Shown: positions 40,802-51,300 of the stretch, piece by piece | Layout: every line of letters starts with the position of its first letter | Numbering within the stretch: position 1 is the first letter of the stretch | Assembly (NCBI GenBank): GCA_012862575.1 | Contig: BLSF01000019.1 | Coordinates: 248,001 to 312,000 of the forward strand | DNA: 64,000 nucleotides | From: Parietichytrium sp. I65-24A | Taxonomy: Eukaryota > Sar > Bigyra > Thraustochytrida > Thraustochytriidae | Direction: 5' to 3' | Notes under the pieces: model-generated | The model's database searches: none | What the model saw: only the letters and a program-made list of their open reading frames with translations | Told to the model about the DNA's origin: nothing | Program-made: the position numbers and the translations under genes

Positions 40802-41881
40802 AGCCCCTTGCCAAAGGCGAGGAAATGTAAAAAGTAACGTTAAAGTCCGCAAAACACACACTCACAAAGCAATGTATTTTTCAAGGAATCAAAGTGACCA
40901 AATTCAATGCCACTACAGCCGCCTTCCATATACGACATCCCATTCTCCCTTCCTTCTTCGTCCTCTGAACATTTCGTCCATAAAATTATGCCTTCTTTAT
41001 CTCAATAATTCACCCAACTTTACATTCATTCTTCATGTTCATGTTCATGTTCATGTTCATGTTCATGTTCATGTTCATGTTCATGTTCATGTTCATGTTC
41101 ATGTTCATGTTCATGTTCATGTTCATGTTCATGTTCATGTTCATGTTCATGTTCATGTTCATGTTCATGTTCATGTTCATGTTCATGTTCATGTTCATGT
41201 TCATGTTCATGTTCATGTTCATGTTCATGTTCATTGTTGGAAAAGCAAAACAAATTGGCCATTGCACTTAGCGTCCTCTTCTATGCCCGCGAACCCAACC
41301 CCAAAACCTAAACACCACAACACCAGGTTTCTATTACATAGCCAGGTGAAAAAAATGTGGTAACCATGGGAAGCAAACGTTTGTGTGGTAAGCGTTCAAC
41401 AGCGGTTCTCAGCGCTGGGCGGTGGTAAATGAAACCAACATCTTGGACGGCGTGATTGCAAAACCACGCGACGAAGCTGTTCTCGTGATGCCCACCCGCA
41501 CTTGAACACTCACAATACCTCGAGCTGCTGAAGATATGTCGCCTGGACGAGGAAAAGTTTGAGAAATTCAGCCTGCGCAACATTTGCCAAGTTGCTTCAA
41601 GCAGAGGTTACTCAATGCTGGGCTTACGGCGGATGAGGTCAAACAAGTCGGTGAAGCGATCACCGGTCCCAAGCACCTCCACCGCGAGCATCAACAGGAA
41701 CTCCCGAGGAGTGATCTAACGAAGGAAAAGAATTTTTTGATGGATGAATTCCATGGTTTAACAACATCGTGGGGAGAGAGAGTGGGTTCGAAGACGAGCA
41801 TTGAATTGGGACTTTAGGAATCTGTCCTTCTGTGAGCAAGCTACTGGATAGGTGCTTATGGTGAGGCAAGGTCGATTGCCA
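40802..41881. other. Spacer with hexamer array and weak protein-like remnant
   Basis: The first part is the 3' UTR of MFS copy 2 and the (ATGTTC)n array. Beyond it, at about 41490-41817, pieces of protein-like sequence occur on the plus strand in two frames (YLELLKICRLDEEKFEKF, then KQRLLNAGLTADEVKQVGEAI, ending in a TAG at 41815). They may be a decayed gene end. No start or family was found. Confidence 0.4.
41032..41234 (+). repeat. (ATGTTC)n hexamer microsatellite, about 34 copies
   Basis: A near-perfect array of the 6-mer ATGTTC runs for about 200 nt. It starts about 230 bases after the MFS copy 2 stop. It is open in all three plus frames (Met-Phe, Cys-Ser, Val-His) and two minus frames, so the open frames here carry no coding information. 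A shorter, interrupted copy of the same array is at 47970-48056. Confidence 0.97.
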
Positions 41882-43642
41882 TTATGGAAGTGCAGCAACG
41901 TGTGCTTTGTTGAAATCGATAAGCTCTTGCACGAGATTGCTGTCATAGAGACCGGCGAAATCGGTAGAAACGTAGTTTGGGGCGTGCCTCTTGCCGATCA
42001 AGCCAACCAAGAGTCCGTTGGGCTTGTCAAAGAGCGATCTCGCTGTCGCAGCATTGGTACCCCCTTCATCGGCAAGTTTCCGTGGATCATTGAGGGTGAC
42101 GGTGAGTACGGGATCGATATCAGGTGAGCTGGAAAAGGGATTGAAACCACTTTTGATGAGCTCTTTGCTCGGAGACAATACCCAATTGATCTCCGTTGGT
42201 CTGCCATCTGGACTGTTGACGAAGTCTGGAGATGCGATGAAGTCTCTTTCGCGTTTGATGAGATCCGGCACAGTCTGGACACCTTCTCCAGCGAAAGAAT
42301 TTCTTCTCACATTTGTGTGGACGATAGAATTGAGATAAGCGTTCTTCAGGTCTTGTTTGCATCGGATGACAAGACGCTTGTTTGATGACACCATAGCTGC
42401 GTACGATGGGAATCCGCTCGCAACGTCCGCGCGTTTCAAGAGCAGTTCGTCATATTTGCGAAGGCGACTTTCCAATGCCTTGGAGCAAGTTCCGTCGAAA
42501 TCCTTAAGGTTGGTGAACTCAATCACCACTGACTCAGTTCTTTGAGATTTCAGAAAATCTCCAATAGCATCGATCTCTTTCATGCCTTGGTCGAAGAAGC
42601 AGCCACCAACCGGGGATGCATGTTGGTTCCACACCTCAGTTTCACGAATCAGACTGAGGAATGGGTTTTTCTCTACGAGGTCGGCGCGAATAGTGCCCAG
42701 CAAGCAAGCTGGGCGCAGGTCGAAAGCCCGCATACCAACGTCCAACTGCGTCTTGACGCTAAGCTTTTGAGTTTCAGCAAGGTTTTTCACAACGCCGGCT
42801 CCAACGAAATTTCCTACGTCCTCGAAGAACTTGTCTCCTCCAACAAAACACAGAGTCGCAAGCATCGATGGGTCATTTGCCCCGGCATCGTGGGACATGG
42901 GCAGGACCAAGTCGTTGATGGTGATCTTCTCGTTACTCTTGTACGCTCCCATCCAGCTTCGCTCCGGGAAGCAGCACGTTTCTTCGTTGCCCGCCCCCAG
43001 GCAGAGGCCCCTTCTGTTGCTACTGTCCGTCTCAATGAATCCGTTTGGACAACCTCCAAGCGAGCAACCAGTCTCAAAGCAGCGGCGTGGCTTTTGTGGA
43101 CAGCAAACTTCGTTGTTGCCTCTGAAGAGACCGCAGTCGTGCGAGCTGATTTCCTTCAAGCCGCTTGGGCATCCTCCAGGTTTGCACCCAGTCTCGAAGC
43201 ACCCAGCTGGTACATTGATGACTGGTGCTGGTGTTGGTTTTGGTGTTGGGACCGGACAGCAAACTTCGTTGTTGCCCTTGAAGAGGCCGCAGTCGTGCGA
43301 GCTGATTTCTTTCGAGCCGCTTGGGCATCCTCCAGATTTGCACCCAGTCTGGAAGCACCCAGCTGGTACATTGATGACTGGTGCTCGTGTTGGTTTCGGT
43401 GTTGGAACCGGACAGCATGTCTCTCGTCTCGGCTTGAGGAATCCGCAACTCTTGCTCGCGATTTCTTTCGTATTCTTTGGGCACCCACCAATCTTGCAAC
43501 CGGTATCAAAGCATCCGCCAGCGTCCAGCTCAAGGTCTGATTCAGCCATAAGTTCGTTCCGGATCGAGGCACGAAGCTCCACGCCATTCACGCCCAGCAA
43601 TGCCAGCACGCTGAGCGCGGCTGTCCCCACCGCGAGCCGCAT
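41882..43642 (-). CDS. Secreted PI-PLC-X-like protein with four cysteine-rich repeats
   Basis: The protein has 586 residues and starts at the ATG at 43642 with a hydrophobic signal peptide (MRLAVGTAALSVLALLG). Four cysteine-rich modules follow at about 44-77, 96-129, 148-181 and 188-224. The pattern is C-x4-C-x4-C-x11-C-x9-CC (CFETGCKPGGCP... CGLF... EVCCP). Modules 1-3 are joined by Pro/Thr linkers (PVPTPKPTPAPVINVPAG). The C-terminal part (about 235-586) is a PI-PLC X-like barrel: LPMSHDAG gives the first catalytic His (251), GMRAFDLRP the substrate-binding strand, and NQHASP the second His (341). Eukaryotic secreted proteins of this kind may cleave phosphoinositides or GPI anchors; substrate unknown. 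No Y or C2 domain follows, so it is not a classical signalling PLC. Modules 2 and 3 are nearly identical in DNA, a sign of recent duplication. Confidence 0.82.
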   Translation of the reverse strand: MRLAVGTAALSVLALLGVNGVELRASIRNELMAESDLELDAGGCFDTGCKIGGCPKNTKEIASKSCGFLKPRRETCCPVPTPKPTRAPVINVPAGCFQTGCKSGGCPSGSKEISSHDCGLFKGNNEVCCPVPTPKPTPAPVINVPAGCFETGCKPGGCPSGLKEISSHDCGLFRGNNEVCCPQKPRRCFETGCSLGGCPNGFIETDSSNRRGLCLGAGNEETCCFPERSWMGAYKSNEKITINDLVLPMSHDAGANDPSMLATLCFVGGDKFFEDVGNFVGAGVVKNLAETQKLSVKTQLDVGMRAFDLRPACLLGTIRADLVEKNPFLSLIRETEVWNQHASPVGGCFFDQGMKEIDAIGDFLKSQRTESVVIEFTNLKDFDGTCSKALESRLRKYDELLLKRADVASGFPSYAAMVSSNKRLVIRCKQDLKNAYLNSIVHTNVRRNSFAGEGVQTVPDLIKRERDFIASPDFVNSPDGRPTEINWVLSPSKELIKSGFNPFSSSPDIDPVLTVTLNDPRKLADEGGTNAATARSLFDKPNGLLVGLIGKRHAPNYVSTDFAGLYDSNLVQELIDFNKAHVAALP

Positions 43643-45690
43643 AGTTCTCTTCTCTCTTGCTGTGGCTTTCTCTTTGTTACTTTGTTATGTTTTTGTTGTT
43701 GCTCTCTCGCGTTTGGGGTCTGCTCAATCGAAATCAGCCAAATGAGCCAACCTGTTCAATGTTCTCTTGTGAATGAAGAGAGATCAACAAGCTAGGCTAA
43801 CAATAGACAATAGTACTTGTAAGGGTCGGTAAAGAGTTTTGGGGGTAGACTAACCTCATATGGCGAAAATAATAGACATTTTTGAAGTGCACTTGCGCAG
43901 CAGGGTCATCATGTCACCATACTCATCTTTACTGGCAACAAGCAGACTCTCCATGCTTCCCGATCTTTGAAAGATCCAAGTGAGATGTAGGAAATAAATA
44001 GTCTTAACGACAAGCTGAAGGGGATTCGGACTTGATCGGACGATCCGTCTCGCATTGGGGAAGAACATTGCGCTGACTGAGTTGGAGTACTACCATACCG
44101 GTACGGTATCGGTATGTGTGACTTTTCACAAGCTTGGTGAAATTATTCCCCCTGCAGTTTCAATTATTCATCTTTGGGTTTCGATTTTTTTTTTCTTTTT
44201 CTTTTTTTCTTCTTCTTATTATTATTATTTTGGGGTCCTCACCAGAGTCTTCCTATTCTCTTTCTCTGCACTCACAGGTCAACATATTCCCCCTGCAGTT
44301 TCAATTATTTTTTACTCTCACTTCGCTTACTTGAAGTTCGCAATCGCTTATCCGGAGTACTGAATTACCGCAAAGTACACGTGAACGCGAACTAAGATAC
44401 TTATCGCTCAATTCTTAGGTAGCCAAAGGCAATCGCTCCCTCTTCCAAACTCTTAGGACTCTTTGGCTTTAGCCGTGCAGATCTTGGCTGTCGGCTCGTT
44501 TTGACCTAGAGAATTTCTTCGTCAGTACCTATTGACAAGCAGGGGTCTGTTTTCTTTTCTTCTTTTTTTGGGGGTTCTTCACCAGAGTCTTCTTCTTTTC
44601 TCTTTATCTGCGCTCACAGTTCAACATTTCTTGTTCTTTGTATGTGTATATTTTTCTTTGCTTGCCTTCTCTTTCCCGTTTCGAATTCAAATTTTAAAAT
44701 CAAAAGTTTAAATTCTAATTAGCTCAGCTCCGTTCCCATTCTCCACAAATCCGCTTTTGTACCGGTACGGGAAATCAACGAGAGCGACTTGCTCTTCAAG
44801 TTCAAAATACTGGTCCAATCTGCATCTCGAACGCCTCCTTTGAGTTTTGCGCATGCCTTCCTTCATCTCTCCCTGTGCACACTGTGCACACTCTTTGCGA
44901 TCTTCGAAGAGGAGGACGTGTATGTTACAGTTGCAATAGCACGGAATAGAATTAAGCGTAGAGTGGGCTGAAAGGAAATAGCAACTTATTCATCGCGTCA
45001 CTCGCCTAAGACTTTTCGGGATTCTATTTGCAGAAGTTCAGAACAGAAAAAGATTCTCGAGCTCGGCGCTAGGTCTAGCTAGATACTGTTTTGCCCTGCA
45101 CGTGGTCGCAGGTGCGCGGATCTTTTAGCGGAATTTGGCTCTTTTGCGATCCGCATCTATCCTGTCTGTGAGTCTGGACCACTGATTCTTTTGTCTTCAT
45201 GCCAAGTGGCAGTGCTAGTTGATTATGATACCGGCACTGAACTCCCACTTTTAATTTTAGCCTCGTCATTCTACTGGTACAGCATTTTGAGGGCGAGTAC
45301 TGATGAACGCATGGCGACAACTGCGACAACATGCTCCGAACAATTCTTTTTTCTTTCTTACCTTTAACACCCGGTTTCTGAATTCTGTAAAAACAGTGTG
45401 GGATTTACCACGTGGGATTTACCCGGGATTTTTTTAAAACCGAAGAATTTGGGAACCTTGAAAATCTATAGTCTGAGAATTTTGGCAGATTCCGCTCAGC
45501 GAGAAACCTCCAAAACCGGTGTCGGGCAGTGTTTCTCGTTCGCGCACGCCGAGAAATGTGGCTACAGACGCTGGAACTAGTCAAACGCAATAGAAATTTT
45601 TACTGTTTAGATGCTGAAATGCTTTTTTTCTGGTCTTTTGCAGAGCCTGTTTCATGTTGTCGAACTTCAAGACGAGTTTTCCTTGAGACG
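43643..45690. other. Gene-free A/T-rich region with short direct repeats
   Basis: No gene is supported. The promoter of the PLC-like gene should lie at the left end. The word ATTCCCCCTGCAGTTTCAATTATT occurs at about 44146 and 44287. A longer unit (GGGGTCCTCACCAGAGTCTTC... to TCAACAT) at about 44233-44290 recurs, diverged, at 44572-44628. GTAC palindromes occur near 44095-44116 and 44760. GTGGGATTTACC is repeated at about 45401 and 45413. Confidence 0.55.
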
Positions 45691-45776
45691 GTCACTTCCT
45701 CTTCACTTTCGCCCAATGACAACTGAAAGCGACAAGTAAAGAGTTCAAGAGCAGGTTACGAGGTGATCGTGGTTTT

Positions 45777-46600
45777 CTATGCGCCGGCAACCTCGAGTTC
45801 CTTGTGCTCGTCGATGAGATCTTGCAATGCCTGCATGGTTTGTCCCCGAATGTCATTATCCCGGCAACTGTACCGACCAGGATATCTCTCTCAAAGATTC
45901 TGGAGCAATTTTTACGGCCCCATCTTGAAGGTCTTGTCCGCCACGCCGACCCCAAAGAGTTTCTGGATGTCCTTCGTGTATGCACTTCTGTAACGAGATC
46001 AGTTTTGAGCAGCATCTGTCGCGAACGCCTTCGAAGCCTTCTTCGTAAGCCCTCTCCACGTCCAATCTGAATCGGTTCTTTTCGATAGCTGCTGTGCTCA
46101 GCAGTTTAGCTTCTCGAGCTTTGGCACGTTTCTCGTCGACAGTCTCCTTGTTTTTGCTTTCTTTGGGCCTGCCGTGCTTCCGTGTGGCTTTGCGCGAAAT
46201 TGCAACACCATCACATTCACACTCATGAATAGGGCAGGCGCCACAATCGCATCGCTTCCGCTTGCAACAACGCCCAGGGTCAAGTTGTGTTGTCTGTAAG
46301 CCAATCCCACCATCCTCGCTCCCTTCCGTTGTCTTTACAAACCTTGGCAGGCTCCTGGCGTTCACGCTCGAGCTCTTGGCGCCCAATGCGCCACATCACA
46401 AAAACCTCTGTATCTTCTCTCAGATGCAAGGAAATTCATCAAAAAAAGCTTCGTTTCATTCCCGTCCAAGTCCTCTACAAAGGAAGTCGTCTTGGAGTGA
46501 CTTTCCCTTCGTACCCAAATTGGTGTACGCCTCAATTTTCCGGGTGGTAAGGAGGAAGGTCATGTATGTTTTTACAGAAACTGGGTGTTTTTAAAAAAAT
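45777..46600 (-). pseudogene. Broken protein-like stretch with AT-hook-like and Cys-rich pieces
   Basis: On the minus strand several frames in sequence read as plausible protein but are separated by stops or frame changes. The first has EVFVMWRIGRQELERERQEPAKV. The next has a Cys/His cluster (CCKRKRCDCGACPIHEC) and a basic KHGRPKESKNK resembling an AT-hook, then a charged helical part. The last ends QALQDLIDEHKELEVAGA before a stop at about 45777. There is no start codon and no complete frame. This could be a decayed mobile-element gene or, less likely, a gene with several introns. The plus strand also gives an open frame here (to 46070), so the coding strand is not certain. Confidence 0.3.
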
Positions 46601-47168
46601 TGAGTCCACATGTGGGCGAAAATTCCCCATGCTCTCTTGGTTCCTATGGTGAGATATGTCCATGGAGGTTTTGGCCCTGAAGCTGAACGCTTCTTTGACT
46701 TTGCGTGTTGGTTGAGCCAGCGAGTAGTCTACGGAAGTGCTTTTCGTAGGAGGCTTGTCTCGGTGGAGACGAAGCAAATTGACTTGTGTATCATTGGTGA
46801 TCAGGTCCGTGAGTCGTGGTGACTCACTTGCGTTATTCATTAACTGGTAGCGGCGTCAAAGATGAACTCAAGCATCACGGTCGCGTAAATCCCTCCTTAG
46901 AAATCTCCTATATGAAACAAACCGTTGCATGTGTTCACATCAAGGCTTCCATTGACGGTATCATCAAAAGCGCTAAAAAGAAGTCACTGCGGTGCAATGG
47001 CTCCATGTGGGCTACTCCCGTAGATGGTTATACTCGCGCGATGGATGTTTCACTGACATCCATCATTTGCCTACAGGCTTGCACATGGCGGCTGCGCCAC
47101 TTGTGCTTGCTTGACGGGCTCTTAGAGCAGTCTCTCTATCGATAAATTTTCAAGCCAATTTTTTCATT
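46601..47168. other. Unassigned stretch with short open frames
   Basis: A 102-codon frame on the minus strand (46840-46532, real ATG) and a 109-codon frame on the plus strand (46816-47145) overlap. Neither has a recognisable family, signal or motif. They may continue the broken element to the left, but nothing proves it. Confidence 0.3.
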
Positions 47169-47346
47169 CTACTGCTTTGCACATCGCGTTCTACGGAGAG
47201 GTATAGAGCTGCCCTAAGGCAGTTCTATCCGATCCTCCCGTTATGCGATTGATTACGCCTGCTGAAGTCATGGGGCTACTCAAGAGCCTATTCAGACGCA
47301 ACTCTCACGGACGAAGAAGACCGCCAAAGGCTGGCGCACTTTGGCT
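47169..47346 (-). repeat. Inverted-repeat arm B (partner at 37999-38200)
   Basis: Read on the plus strand this arm matches the reverse complement of 37999-38200 from TTCTACTGCTTTGCAC through CACTTTGGCT. It is about 20 nt shorter. The two arms are 9 kb apart in opposite orientation and bracket MFS copy 2, the PLC-like gene and the broken element. Confidence 0.8.
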
Positions 47347-47714
47347 ATCTTTGGCTTCTTTGGCATGTGAAAAACCAAAGAAACAAACTTCCATGCTGGT
47401 CCCCCGAGCATTGCTAGATAACATAGGTTAGATGCTGGCCATACCCTTGTTCAAGTTTTTCGTACAACTGGTCTCGTGTTTGGCATGGCAAGTTTTTCCA
47501 CGAGTTGCCAGATCATCTGGTAAAGGCTTCTTATCGATTTTCATCGTCCATTCAACTCAGCAGTTCGTCAAGCTCATCGAGCTTATGCTCGAAGCCCAAA
47601 TCGAAAATTTCCATCGCTTCTTCTCTTTGTTTTTCACTTTCTACGTTGAGAGTCTACCGTACAGTATGTTCTCCGCATTAAATTTTTAATTTTCTACAAA
47701 TAAAAAATTGCCGG
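47347..47714. other. Short gene-free spacer
   Basis: No supported gene. An 85-codon open frame (47432-47689, plus) is Phe/Ser-rich and looks like chance. The right end is the sharp breakpoint of the MFS 3' duplication. Confidence 0.4.
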
Positions 47715-47771
47715 TACTTGCGCGAAGCCTACGAAAAGGAAGTGGAGCTTGGCAAGGTCGCCAAGGCCTAA
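47715..47771 (+). pseudogene. Truncated 3' end of an SLC49-like MFS gene (third copy remnant)
   Basis: These bases encode the last 18 residues of MFS copy 2 with one change (YLREAYEKEVELGKVAKA, then TAA). The match to 40741-40801 starts abruptly at the TACTTGCG word, and nothing to the left resembles the rest of the gene. It is a duplicated gene end without a promoter or start, hence non-functional. Confidence 0.92.
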
Positions 47772-48112
47772 AGCCCCTTGCTAAAGGCGAGAATTTGTAA
47801 AAATTAACGTTAAAGTCCGCAACACACATATTCACGGGAAGTATCGATGCCCCCACAGCCGCCTTCCATTCGCCCTTCCTTCTTAGTCGTCTTCTGAGCA
47901 ATCCGTCCACCAAATCATCCCTGACATGCCTTCTTTATCTCAATAAATCACTCAGCTTTTCACTCATTCTTCATGTTCATGTTCATGTTCATGTGTTCGT
48001 GTTCGTGTTCATGTTCATGTTCATGTGTTCGTGTTCATGTTCGTGTTCATGTTCATTGTTGGAAAAGCAAAACGAATTGGCCATTGCACTTAGCGTCCTC
48101 TCCTATGCCCGC
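47772..48112 (+). repeat. Duplicated MFS copy 2 3' flank with a degenerate hexamer array
   Basis: The sequence follows the 3' flank of MFS copy 2 (40802-41290) almost base for base at both ends, including CTAAAGCCCCTTGC, TAACGTTAAAGTCCGC, ATGCCTTCTTTATCTCAATAA and, after the array, TTGGAAAAGCAAAAC to CCTATGCCCGC. A piece of about 30-50 nt is missing in the middle. The array here is short and interrupted (ATGTTC mixed with GTGTTCGTGTTC, about 47970-48056). The block ends about 220 bases before the start of the next gene. Confidence 0.93.
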
Positions 48113-48329
48113 CTACTCTCTCATCCATCTCCCGGATCCACCCCTTCAACTTCCGCTCTGATATAATAGTCCTCGCAGATCCTCTCCTCCACCCACAGCA
48201 TCCCACAGCGTGAACCTCAAAACACGGCGCACCGCGAGTACCCCATCGCGTACGTATTATATATTTATCTCTATCACTCTCACCCAGCCAGCGTCCTCGC
48301 GGACCGCGCTCCACCGAGGCTTGGGAGGA
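48113..48329 (+). promoter_or_regulatory. Probable promoter and 5' UTR of the module-repeat gene
   Basis: This 217-base stretch lies between the duplicated MFS flank and the ATG at 48330. It contains the A/T-rich word GTATTATATATTTATC at about 48253-48268, a possible TATA-like element 60-75 bases before the start. The frame is open upstream to a GTG at 48210, but there is no ATG. Confidence 0.4.
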
Positions 48330-51300
48330 ATGCGCGAGCGCGGGGAGGTGTGCGCGGCGCGGCTGGCGCGACAACACGACGGCTCGGAAGGTGTCCGCGC
48401 GACCGCGCCCAATGCGCCGAGCGTGCAAAGGGTCCAAAGGGTCCGCGGGGACCGTCTGCTGGATGCGGTGGCGCTGGAAGCCATGCACGCGGGTGGCGCA
48501 GTGTCGGCGCTGGAAGCCGTGGCCGCGCTCCCCGCCCACGTGCGAGCCCTCCTCCCGCCGAGCCGCGCTCTGCGCGCGGAGGTAGAGCGCGCAGGGCGGC
48601 AGAGCGGGCTGCTGATCGTGCAGCACTTGGTTGTTCACGCGCGTACCGCGCGGCGCGAGCGCGGACACGGTACAGCGGACGCTGCTCTGCAGCGCGACGT
48701 GGAGCTCGCCATCGCAAGGGACTTTGGCGTACGCACTGTGCAACGGACGAAGGTGGTTGAGAAAGTGGTGGCGGAGCTGGTGAAGGCGGGAGGCGTGCTG
48801 CCGTCGCTGAATGTGGCAAACAAGCTGACGGAGGAAGACCGCGCGGGGCTGACGGGGAACAAGCCGGTGAGGGCGGTGGTGGCGGCTGCCGGCGGGGAGC
48901 TACTGTGCGTGGAGCACTTGCTCGTGCACGCGCCAACGGTGCGCGAGAAAGGGGCAGCGGTAAAGCTGGCGCCGGCGCTGCAGAATAACGGAGAACTGGC
49001 ACAGGCGGTGATCAACGCAGTGAAGGCGGCGGCACCCTCCGCCGCCCGTGTCGCCGCGGCCGCCGAAGGTGAGAGGTTTGTGGGTGTTTTGATCAGGCTG
49101 AATAGTTACAATTGGCTGATAGAGCTTGCGCAGGACACCCCGGCCTTTCCGGCAAAAACGGTTTTCGCGGCACAGGCGTTGCTAAGACACTTTGAGTCCA
49201 CGAATTATGCCAAGGTAGGCGACTTGGTGGAGTTTACTGTCCTGCCTTCGAGCACTGCTGAAAACGCCTCCACACGCTGGGCTACGGACGTGACGCTTAT
49301 CAAATCACAGCGCTCGAGCGTGACGGGCCTTTCTGCCCAAGATTGGAAGAGTCTTATGGTCGCAGTGATTCAAATCGTAAAGGGTGCTTACGGGGCCATT
49401 CCCTCATCTACATTGCTGGATCGACTGAGCCCAGAGTTGAGATCTTTGCTTCCTCCGGTGAAACCGATTAAATCTCTTGCGGCTCATTCAAACGGCAAAC
49501 TTATCTGCGTCAAGCATATGATCGTTCATGTAGGACGATTTCAAAACTCTCTGAGGCGCAATATTGACCTCTTCAATGGCAATAAGGAGCTTGAGAATGC
49601 TGTACTGGAAGCAATTCGAGTTGCCGCTGCACCTTCACCTTCCAAGCTGTTTGGAACGCTGTGTACTATCACAGCAACAGGCAAATGCTTCATTCGAGAA
49701 GATTCGCAGCCAGAGGACTGCCCGCGAACTGAGTTATATTTCGTTGGTGCCAACGCCACGCACTTTTTCGAAGCGCATTTGGCAAAGGTAGGCGACCGAG
49801 TAAGTTTTGAGCATGCCGCTAATATACCTCGCAACCCAAACCCCGTTGCTACAAACGTAGTCATTCACCACCAGCCTCATCTACCCCCGTCGTCATCTAC
49901 CATGGGCTTGGATCAGGGAGTGGTGCCGCAAGAGGGGTCCAGCAAGAGAAGTGAGCTGGTGTCTACGATCATACAATTGGCCAAGGAAGCGGATGGAATG
50001 CTCGTATCTGGGTCAGTGTACTCCATGCTTTCGCCAAGCCTGCAGGTCCAGCTTCCGTCCGTTAAACCGATGAAAACCGTTGCAGACGCCTCCGGTGGCG
50101 AGCTTGTTTGCGTGCAGCATCTCATAGTTCACATACCGACAACAACTCGGACGCTGGCGAACAGCGGCGGTCTTGCGTACTTAAAAGAAAAGCTGGGTAG
50201 AGATAACCTTGCACTGATTTTCCGCGAAATCAAGAAAAGCGACCAGCTCTCATCACAGCCCTTGCAAGGGACTATTTGGCATATAAAACGGGGCAAATGC
50301 CTGATCAAGGAGGACTCACAGCCGGAAAATTGTCCTGAGACGGAGTTGTACTATTCGTCGATGAAGTCGACGCATTTCGTAGGGGGAGATCGAGCAAAAG
50401 TTGGAGATCGTGTAGAGTTTAGATTTGCCCCGAATGTGCCTCGGAGCCCGAATCCCGTCGCAACCGAGGTGGTCCTGCAAGGTTTACAAGAAAAGAATGT
50501 AGGGTCCTCAGCAGTACCAATGGCGGTCACATCGGCTGTTATTGAGTTAGTAAAATCAGCGGGTGGTGTCATCCCGTCAGGGTCTGTGCCTCCACTACTC
50601 GCTCCCGAGTTACGATCGATGCTTCCTGCGATGAAGCCCATGAAAGCGGTTGCAAGCTGTTCAAACGGGGAACTCGTCTGCGTTAGGCATCTCATGGTTC
50701 ATGTTGGAACGTTTCCAGTGGCAGCCGCCGGTCATAGCGTTGGCGAATCAGAAATTATCGCCAGCATATACGGCAGTGGCGGCGTTTCTGACCAAGTGTC
50801 TGAAACGTCGCAGGGTGTTTCCCAAAGCGGACGACGAAGGCTGATGGGTACTGTTTGTATTGTGAATGGCAAAAAGTGCTTCATTCGGGAAGACTCGCAG
50901 GCTGAAGACTGTCCAACGGTGGAACTTTACTTCGCGACCATGTCGAAGAACTTTGTTAATTCAGTCTTCCCAAGGGTTGGGGATCGCGTGGAATTTGAAC
51001 ATTTGGACTTCTTGCAAAACTCACCAAATCCTCATGCAACAAATATCGTGATTTGCAATCATCCTTCGAATCATTCGGCGGCGTCTCTTGCCCCTTTCGA
51101 GACGCTTCGCGTGCCTGACAACGTTGTATCTGCTGTTATCGACTTGGTTCGTTCGGCTGGAGGCATGATGCCATCTGGTGTAGTCATTCACAACCTTGCC
51201 CCAGATCTTAGGAACGAGGTTCCGGATTGGAAACCGGTCAAGTCCATCGTGAGCAGCTCAGATGGACAGCTTTTCTGTGTACAGCATTTGATACTACATC

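Noticed and set aside
41032-41234. Possible CRISPR-like array
   Set aside because: A pure 6-nt tandem repeat without spacers, in a eukaryotic setting.
41010-41271. Open frames of Met-Phe, His-Glu and Asn-Met dipeptide repeats
   Set aside because: They are produced by the (ATGTTC)n array, which lacks stops in five frames.
45804-46070. Plus-strand 88-codon helical frame antisense to the broken minus-strand remnant
   Set aside because: No family recognised, and complementary to a frame with comparable protein character; cannot decide the strand, so not called.
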